Part shown: in pieces, positions 36,754 to 42,203 of the stretch | How positions within the stretch are numbered: the first letter of the stretch is position 1 | How the letters are laid out: each line of letters opens with the position of its first letter | NCBI GenBank assembly: GCA_009694045.1 | Contig: SHVY01000027.1 | Span: 1-42,203, forward strand | DNA: 42,203 nt | Direction: 5' to 3' | Source of the DNA: Alphaproteobacteria bacterium | GTDB lineage: Bacteria > Pseudomonadota > Alphaproteobacteria > SP197 | Program-made: the position numbers and the translations under genes | Notes under the pieces: model-generated | The model's input: the letters and a program-made list of their open reading frames with translations, nothing else | Database searches by the model: none | What the model was told of the DNA's origin: nothing

Positions 36754-38213
36754 AGGCATCCTGCGACCTTCTGGTGATCGGCGGCGGGATCAATGGGGCC
36801 GCGGTGGCCCGCGACGCCGCGGGGCGCGGGCTCGCCGTGGTCCTTGCCGAGCGCGACGACTACGCCGCGGCCACGTCCTCGGCCTCGTCCAAGTTGATCC
36901 ACGGCGGCCTGCGCTATCTGGAACAGGGGAAATTCCGCCTGGTGCGCGAATCCCTCAAGGAGCGCGATGTGCTCCTGCGCATCGCCCCGCATCTCGTGTT
37001 CCCGTTGCGCTTTCTCCTGCCGATCACTACCGACCAGCCCCGCCCCGCCTGGTTGGTCGGGATCGGCCTGTGGTTGTACGACCGCCTCGCCGGCTCCCAG
37101 GCCCTGGAGGCGACCGGGCGACTAGCACCGGCCGAGCTCGCCGCCCTGCCCCGCCTGCGCCGCGAATCCTTGCGCGCCGTGCTGCACTACCCCGACTGCT
37201 GGGTGGACGACTCCCGCCTCGTCCTCGAGACCCTGCTCGATGCCCGCGCCCGAGGCGCGGACGTCGGCAACCGGCGCGAGGTACTGGCCCTCACCGCCGA
37301 CGGCGACGGATTCGCGGCCGAAATCGCCGAGAACGGGACGCGCCGAGCCATCACCGCCCGATTCGTGGTCAACGCAGCCGGGCCGTGGACCAACCAAGTG
37401 TTGGATCGCGGGCCGCGCGAGGTGCCGCGCCGCGGTCTCCGGCTGGTGCGCGGCAGCCACATCGTCGTGCCCATGCCGAACCCGCCCCAGGACTACGCCT
37501 ACACCCTGCAGAACCGGGACAAGCGCGTGGTGTTCGTCCTGCCTTGGCTCGACCGGTTCCTCATCGTCGGCACCACCGACGTCGCCCACCACGGCGACGC
37601 CCGCCTGCCACACTGCTCCGACGCCGAGCGCGACTACATCATCGCGGCCTACAACCGGTCCTTCGATCCGCCGCTCGGCGCCGCCGACGTGGTCTGGAGC
37701 TACGCGGGCGTCCGCCCCCTGATGGACGACGGATCCGCGAACCCCAGCAAGGTCACCCGCGACTACGACATCGAGGTCCACCGTCAGGGCACTGGCGCCC
37801 TGCTCACCGTCTACGGCGGCAAACTCACCACCCACCGGCGCCTGGGGGAAAAGGTGGTGGACCGGCTCGCCCGCCTGGGTTGCAAGTTGGGGCCGGCCTG
37901 GACCACGACAGCTCCCCTGCACGGCGGTGCCTTCGACCGCCCCCGTCTAGCCACCATGGCCGAATCGCCCCCACCCGGCCTCGATCCGTCGATATGGCGC
38001 CGCTGGCTCTTCACCTACGGCAGTGTGGCGCCCGAGATCGCCAGGGGGTCTCGGCGCGTCATCGTGCCCGGCATCACCGAGGCCGAGTTGGTCCACGCCG
38101 CCACGATCGAGGACGCGCGCACCGCGGATGACTTCCTGCTTCGCCGCACGAAATTGCATCTGACAATTGACGCGCCGTCCCGCGCCACGATAGCCCGCTG
38201 GTTCTCGCCATGA
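36750..38213 (+). CDS. FAD-dependent glycerol-3-phosphate dehydrogenase (GlpD family)
   Basis: 487 residues starting at GTG 36750. The FAD-binding LLVIGGGINGAAVARDAAGR, the family motif SSASSKLIHGGLRYLEQG, FVVNAAGPWTNQV, FVLPWLDRFLIVGTTDV and the C-terminal TVYGGKLTTHR are all present. It oxidises a glycerol-3-phosphate-like alcohol at the membrane and passes electrons to quinone. GlpD homologues such as EryB act on erythritol phosphate, so another polyol phosphate is possible. The stop overlaps the next start by 4 bases (ATGA). Confidence 0.93.
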   Translation: MKASCDLLVIGGGINGAAVARDAAGRGLAVVLAERDDYAAATSSASSKLIHGGLRYLEQGKFRLVRESLKERDVLLRIAPHLVFPLRFLLPITTDQPRPAWLVGIGLWLYDRLAGSQALEATGRLAPAELAALPRLRRESLRAVLHYPDCWVDDSRLVLETLLDARARGADVGNRREVLALTADGDGFAAEIAENGTRRAITARFVVNAAGPWTNQVLDRGPREVPRRGLRLVRGSHIVVPMPNPPQDYAYTLQNRDKRVVFVLPWLDRFLIVGTTDVAHHGDARLPHCSDAERDYIIAAYNRSFDPPLGAADVVWSYAGVRPLMDDGSANPSKVTRDYDIEVHRQGTGALLTVYGGKLTTHRRLGEKVVDRLARLGCKLGPAWTTTAPLHGGAFDRPRLATMAESPPPGLDPSIWRRWLFTYGSVAPEIARGSRRVIVPGITEAELVHAATIEDARTADDFLLRRTKLHLTIDAPSRATIARWFSP

Positions 38214-39487
38214 CCTCCACGCTCGAACGCCTGCTCGCCGGTGCCTTCCCCGATCCCGACGGCGGGGCGCCCCTGGCCGCGCCCGCCTGCACGGTCGTGA
38301 TCGCGCCTTCCCTCGCCGGCCGCGAGGCCGAGCTGGTGGCCGGCGCCGGTCTCGTCCCGCCGTTCGCCGTCGTCGCCGATCCCGATACCCAGGCCGTGCT
38401 CGGCGCCCGGGTCGGCAAGGCGCTCGCCCCGGTGATCGCCGTGACCCTGGATCGCCACCCCCACGCCGACGGCGCCACCGTTGCCCGCCTGCGCGAGGCC
38501 ACCCGCGCCGCCGCCACGCTCGTCGCGGTCGGCTCCGGCACCGTCAACGACCTGTGCAAGTACAGCGCGAAGCTGGACGGCAAGCCCTACGCGGTCTTCG
38601 CCACCGCGCCCTCGATGAACGGTTTCACCTCCGTCAACGCGGCCATCACCCTCGACGGCCACAAGAAGACCCTGCCGGCGGCTGCCGCGCGCGGAGTCTT
38701 CATCGACCTCGCGATCATGGCCGCGGCCCCCGCCCGAATGATCCGCGCCGGCCTCGGGGACAGCATCTGCCGCGCGACCGCCCAGGCCGACTGGCTGCTC
38801 GCGCACCTGTTGCTCGATACCCCCTACCGCGCGGCGCCCTTCGCTCTCCTGACCGAGGACGAGGCCGTCCTCGTCGCCCACCCGGAGGCTCTGCTTGCCG
38901 GCGATCTCGGCGCCATGGAGCGGCTCGCCCGCATCCTCGTCCTCTCCGGCTTCGGCATGACGCTCTGCGGCGGCAGCTACCCCGCGAGCCAAGGCGAGCA
39001 CCTGATCAGCCACTATGCCGAGATGCTGGCCCCCGAAGGCCCCGAGACCCTGCACGGCGAGCAGATCGGCGTCACCGCCATCACCATGGCCCGCCTCCAG
39101 GAGGGCCTGTTGGCCGGGCCGCCCCCGACCCTTTTCCCCACCGCCACGGACGAGGCCGCCGTCATCGCCCACTTCGGACCAGATCTCGGACCCGCCTGCT
39201 GGGCCGAGTTCCGCCACAAGCGGCTCGACCCGGCACGCTGCCGGACCGTCCAGGCCCGCCTCGCGGACCGCTGGGATGAGGTCCGCGACCGGATCCGGCG
39301 CATCTCTCGCCCCTCCGCCGAGATCCGCGACGTGCTGGCCCGCGCCGGCGCCCCCACCGCGCCCAGGGATATTGGCTGGAGCGACGGTTTCTACCGCGCG
39401 GCCGTGACCCACGCCCGGGAGATTCGCAACCGCTATACCTTCCTCGATCTCGCGGCCGATGCGGGCCGCCTGGACGAGGCGTTCTGA
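38210..39487 (+). CDS. sn-Glycerol-1-phosphate dehydrogenase (EgsA/AraM family)
   Basis: 425 residues, related to iron-alcohol dehydrogenases and to bacterial AraM/EgsA, which interconverts dihydroxyacetone phosphate and sn-glycerol-1-phosphate with NAD(P)H. NAD loop LVAVGSGTVNDLCKYSA, then the substrate stretch FATAPSMNGFTSVNAA, and the metal ligands in RAGLGDSICR (Asp), GGSYPASQGEHLISHY (His) and ETLHGEQIG (His). G1P is the archaeal lipid backbone, unusual in alphaproteobacteria, so the role here is open. It shares one base with the HAD gene (TGATG). Confidence 0.9.
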   Translation: MTSTLERLLAGAFPDPDGGAPLAAPACTVVIAPSLAGREAELVAGAGLVPPFAVVADPDTQAVLGARVGKALAPVIAVTLDRHPHADGATVARLREATRAAATLVAVGSGTVNDLCKYSAKLDGKPYAVFATAPSMNGFTSVNAAITLDGHKKTLPAAAARGVFIDLAIMAAAPARMIRAGLGDSICRATAQADWLLAHLLLDTPYRAAPFALLTEDEAVLVAHPEALLAGDLGAMERLARILVLSGFGMTLCGGSYPASQGEHLISHYAEMLAPEGPETLHGEQIGVTAITMARLQEGLLAGPPPTLFPTATDEAAVIAHFGPDLGPACWAEFRHKRLDPARCRTVQARLADRWDEVRDRIRRISRPSAEIRDVLARAGAPTAPRDIGWSDGFYRAAVTHAREIRNRYTFLDLAADAGRLDEAF

Positions 39488-40311
39488 TGCGCCCCTTGGC
39501 CGACTTCCCCCGCGCAGCCCGCGCGGCCATCCGCTTCGTCCTCGCCGACATCGACGACACCCTGACCTTGCACGGCCGTCTGCCGGCCCGCAGCTACGCG
39601 GCGCTCGAGCACTTACGCGCCGCCGGCCTGATCGTGGTGCCGATAACCGGCCGGCCCGCCGGCTGGTGCGATCACATCGCGCGGATGTGGCCGGTGGACG
39701 CGGTGGTGGGCGAGAACGGCGCGTTCTATTTCCGCTACGACGACGCGGCCCGCCGCATGACCCGGGTCTACGCCCGCGACGCCACTACCCGCGCCGCCGA
39801 CCGCGTGAGGCTCGATGCCTTGCGCGACCGCATCCTCGCCGCCGTCCCCGGTGCCGCCTTGGCCGCCGACCAGGCCTACCGCGAGGCCGACCTCGCCATC
39901 GACTTCCGCGAGGACGTGGCCCCGCTTCCCCCGACCGCCATCGAGCGCATAACCGCCCTGTTCGGCGAAGCCGGCGCGGAATCCAAGGTCAGCTCGATCC
40001 ACGTGAACGGCTGGTTCGGCGCCTACGACAAGCTGACAATGACCCGCCGCCTGCTGGCCGAGCAGTTCGCCTGCAACATGGACGCGGCCCGCGAAACCAT
40101 CGTCTTCGCCGGCGATTCGCCGAACGACGCCCCGATGTTCGGCTTCTTCCCGAACGCCGTCGGCGTCGCCAACGTCCGCGCCTTCCGGCTCGCCGCCGAA
40201 CCCGCCTGGGTCACCCAAGCCGAGGCCGCCGACGGCTTCGTCGAGCTCGCCGATTCTCTCCTCGACTCTTCCCCCCCTCCCCTCGCGGGAGGGGGAAGGG
40301 GGAGGGGGTAG
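39487..40311 (+). CDS. HAD-superfamily phosphatase (Cof/IIB type), repeat-derived C-terminus
   Basis: 274 residues. Motif I FVLADIDDTLT holds the nucleophile Asp21 and Asp23, motif II is VVPITGRPAGW, a Lys lies in GAYDKLTMTRRL and motif IV is FAGDSPNDAPMFGFFPNAVG. The cap is the IIB kind found in sugar and trehalose phosphatases. It probably removes phosphate from the product of the neighbouring enzymes. The last ~14 residues (SSPPPLAGGGRGRG) are encoded by a GC-rich palindromic element, so the native C-terminus was probably shorter. Confidence 0.88.
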   Translation: MRPLADFPRAARAAIRFVLADIDDTLTLHGRLPARSYAALEHLRAAGLIVVPITGRPAGWCDHIARMWPVDAVVGENGAFYFRYDDAARRMTRVYARDATTRAADRVRLDALRDRILAAVPGAALAADQAYREADLAIDFREDVAPLPPTAIERITALFGEAGAESKVSSIHVNGWFGAYDKLTMTRRLLAEQFACNMDAARETIVFAGDSPNDAPMFGFFPNAVGVANVRAFRLAAEPAWVTQAEAADGFVELADSLLDSSPPPLAGGGRGRG

Positions 40312-40321
40312 TCCGCCCCCT
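40271..40321. terminator. GC-rich double hairpin between convergent genes
   Basis: CCCCCTCCC (40273-40281) and GGGAGGGGG (40287-40295) pair around a CTCGC loop. A second stem, AGGGGG (40303-40308) with CCCCCT (40316-40321), follows. It covers the end of the HAD gene, whose stop is at 40309-40311, and reaches the stop of the convergent dioxygenase gene. It resembles repeats seen between genes of related bacteria (from memory) and should block both transcripts. Confidence 0.5.
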
Positions 40322-41186
40322 ACCCGCCCGGCCGCATCGCCGCGAGCCCGTCGCAATCCCTGGCCGTCACGCAGATGCTGGCGAGCGTCCGCTCCTCGCC
40401 GTAGGGCCACGGCCGGCCGCGATGCAGCGTCGCCCGCTCGTCCCACAGCAGCACGTCACCCGGTTGCCAGCGGTGGGTGTAGACGTACTCGGGGCGGGTG
40501 GCGAAGGCCGTCAGCTCCTCGATCAGGGCGCTACCCGCCGCGTCGCCCATCCCTTCGACCGCGTAGGCGTGCGAGGCGATGTACAGCGCCTCCCGCCCGT
40601 TGATGGGGTTGCGCCAGACCGCCGGCCAAGCCTGGTCCGACCACATGGTGAAGAGGTCCCCCGTCGCCAACTCCGGCGAAATCTTCGCCCGCGAATGCGC
40701 GTACCGGTGCCGCAGGACCGCGCCCCGCGCCCGGTCCTTGAGCCCCGCCGGCATGTCCGCCCACGCCGCCCGGGTCGAGGCGTACTCGGTCTCCCCGCCC
40801 GACGACGGCAGCACCCGCGCCGCCAGCACGTTGATCAGCGCCGGCGCCGGCAGGAATGTGCTGTCGGTATGCCAGAGCTGGTTCGCCTTCAGGTTCATGA
40901 CCTGGCGATCGTCCTCCGGGATGATCGTGGCGTCGTCGCCCAAGTTGGTGAGCGGCGAGACGACCGCCTTGTCCGCCTGATTTTTCGACCGCACCTCGAT
41001 CGGCCCGAACAGACCGCCGAACCGCAAATGCGCCCCGTCGTCCAACTCCTGGTCGCGAAACACCAGCACCGAGTTCTCCTCGAACACCGCCCTGACCTCC
41101 GGATAGCCGTCCGAGGCCGTGACGCCCCGCAGGTCCACGCCCCGCACCTCGACCCCGAACCGCTCGTGCACCGCCGTCATCCGCAT
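40320..41186 (-). CDS. TauD/TfdA-family 2-oxoglutarate-dependent dioxygenase
   Basis: 288 residues. The iron ligands are His106 and Asp108 in LWHTDSTF and His255 in ERATLHRGRPWPYG; Arg266 in EERTLASICV should bind 2-oxoglutarate. Such enzymes hydroxylate sulfonates, aryloxyacetates or other small acids. The full sequence looks intact. The start at 41186 (MRMTAVHERFG) has AAGGAGG (41192-41198) 5 bases upstream; the frame is open to 41219. Its substrate cannot be told. It lies at the edge of the lower-GC region. Confidence 0.9.
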   Translation of the reverse strand: MRMTAVHERFGVEVRGVDLRGVTASDGYPEVRAVFEENSVLVFRDQELDDGAHLRFGGLFGPIEVRSKNQADKAVVSPLTNLGDDATIIPEDDRQVMNLKANQLWHTDSTFLPAPALINVLAARVLPSSGGETEYASTRAAWADMPAGLKDRARGAVLRHRYAHSRAKISPELATGDLFTMWSDQAWPAVWRNPINGREALYIASHAYAVEGMGDAAGSALIEELTAFATRPEYVYTHRWQPGDVLLWDERATLHRGRPWPYGEERTLASICVTARDCDGLAAMRPGG

Positions 41187-41327
41187 GGAGGCCTCCTTCG
41201 CCGCATTCGCCCGGTTCATTGGAACAGATTTCTATCATGGGGCTCCACGCCGGATTTCATGTCCAGGGTGGCTGATGGCCGTGGGCGATTCAGATTCATT
41301 TCTCCGATTTTCGTCCGTGCCGTGGCA

Positions 41328-41973
41328 TCACTTGACTTGCTTCGCCGCTGACATCCCGGGCATGTATTTTCGTTGCCCGCACTCGAAGGCCGCGAAGAAT
41401 GCCGCCTTGGCGACAACCACGTCGCTGTTGCTGTTATCAGCGTGGCCGCTGATCACGACGGCGGCGTAGGTGAGGTGCTTCGCCAATTCTTGAAGGCCGG
41501 AGGTCAGCCGCTTCGTATCGGGGAAGGGACCCACCTGCGTCACACATTCGGGAGAAATGAACGTGAAGCCCTCCGGCGTGGGGTGAGCCCCGTAGGTCGA
41601 GAGCAGTTTGTATGCCGTTGCCCGTCGCTGCTCTTTGAAGCCGTCCAACTCATCAAGGCGCCTCCTGATCTTCCAGGGCGTGAACCGTTTTTCCCGCTCC
41701 CGCGGAATAAGGGAACGCCACTTCGCGATCTCGGACTTCTCGCGCTTGAAGAGATCGAGATAGAACGTCGTCTCGACGACGTCGCGCACCATGCTGAAGG
41801 CCGGTTGATAGTAGCCACACCGGAGAAGGCGAAGACACAATGCTGCACTGTTGAAGCAACGCACCATTAGTCGAGAAAATTACCAGATATTTTTCATCAA
41901 GGTGGCGGTAAACGGTGGACAAACGTGAGATAACGTCGAGGCCATGCTTAATGATTTCAATATAGTTCCGCAA
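41328..41973 (-). pseudogene. Frameshifted unknown helical protein (HEPN-like appearance)
   Basis: Two overlapping frames together read as one protein. The first starts near TTG 41973 (RNYIEIIKHGLDVISRL, then STVYRHLDEKYLVIFS) and, around 41871, shifts by +1 into the second: LMVRCFNSAALCLRLLRCGY, then FSMVRDVVETTFYLDLFKRE and a C-terminal AAKQVK to 41328. Removing one base at about 41871 joins them. The pattern of buried Arg/Glu helices (RDVVETTFYLDLF) recalls HEPN-type defence or stress proteins, but no family is sure. The segment 41975-42025 upstream may hold a further N-terminal part starting at ATG 42025 in another phase. Confidence 0.5.
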
Positions 41974-41989
41974 CTCTATGTTTCCAACA

Positions 41990-42203
41990 ATGCACGAGTC
42001 CTCTCCGACTCAATCCTTGATTCATCTACAAGGTAATCGGAACACATTATCTAATACCATTGCAACTACATTTCTCACGGTGGAGTCACAGATAAAGGAA
42101 ATGAATCGTAATGTTATAAATCAATTTCACACTCTTACCTTAACCTTCTCTCTGAAGGACCTCCGCCACCCTGGAAGAGGCATAGAAGTTATTATACGTA
42201 CAC
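41990..42203 (+). CDS. Possible partial ORF running off the window end
   Basis: From ATG 41990 the frame stays open for 71 codons to the end of the window. It includes IATTFLTVESQIKEMNRNVI and the stretch FSLKDLRHPGRGIEVIIRT. In DNA of about 37% G+C this is longer than expected by chance, but no ribosome site or family was recognised. It overlaps the possible extreme 5' end of the frameshifted gene on the other strand. Confidence 0.3.
   Translation, partial: MHESSPTQSLIHLQGNRNTLSNTIATTFLTVESQIKEMNRNVINQFHTLTLTFSLKDLRHPGRGIEVIIRT

Noticed and set aside
40271..40321. CRISPR or tandem repeat
   Set aside because: Only inverted GC-rich arms are present, with no regular spacers or repeat units.

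Overview
The window looks like chromosomal DNA of a GC-rich alphaproteobacterium, probably of the Rhodospirillales or a nearby order. Three things support this: the order zapA / 6S RNA / 5-formyl-THF cyclo-ligase, the glycolytic cluster tkt-gap-pgk-fba-efp-suhB, and genes typical of the class (IalB family, DUF4164, Rhizobium-etli-type asparaginase). Most is dense housekeeping DNA with many 1-14 bp gene overlaps. The last ~330 bases are different: 42001-42120 is only about 37% G+C, so the right end probably enters a transferred segment.

Layout. 1-2786: end of a DinG-type helicase, a TerB-like protein, then on the minus strand a DUF4164 coiled coil, ZapA, 6S RNA and the folate cyclo-ligase. 2954-12620: central carbon block with transketolase, GAPDH, PGK, an unknown 151-aa protein, a GYD protein, a decayed adenylate-cyclase/TPR gene, class I aldolase, a degenerate ThiE-like protein, EF-P and an inositol-monophosphatase-family enzyme. 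12724-16181: a non-flagellar MotA/MotB-like motor module with an extra OmpA-like secreted protein. It ends in a 71-bp palindromic element that supplies the stop codons of both convergent genes. 16247-24167: hydrolase (nucleophile apparently lost), asparaginase, SpoU-type RNA methyltransferase, QueF (frameshifted at a T7 run), IalB-like protein, a gamma-glutamyltransferase-like enzyme, zincin, pterin dehydratase, DUF1232 protein and a DMT transporter. 24279-31719: acetoacetyl-CoA synthetase, an ABC exporter, frataxin CyaY, a polyamine-type ABC importer without its ATPase, and ribosomal protein L31. 31762-34462: a methyltransferase/ATP-grasp ligase fusion and RNase HII. 34611-40311: five translationally coupled genes (TIM barrel, FGGY kinase, FAD glycerol-3-phosphate dehydrogenase, glycerol-1-phosphate dehydrogenase, HAD phosphatase). 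40320 to the end: a TauD-type dioxygenase, a frameshifted unknown gene and a possible partial ORF in AT-rich DNA.

How genes work together. tkt, gap, pgk and fba form a glycolysis / pentose-phosphate / Calvin-type core. The SpoU methyltransferase and QueF overlap by 4 bp and both act in RNA modification. The 34611-40311 operon is the best candidate for an undescribed pathway: it joins enzymes for both stereoisomers of glycerol phosphate with a kinase, a phosphatase and an uncharacterised TIM barrel. The methyltransferase/ligase fusion is the second candidate. No tRNA, rRNA, CRISPR array, intact insertion sequence or phage gene was seen.
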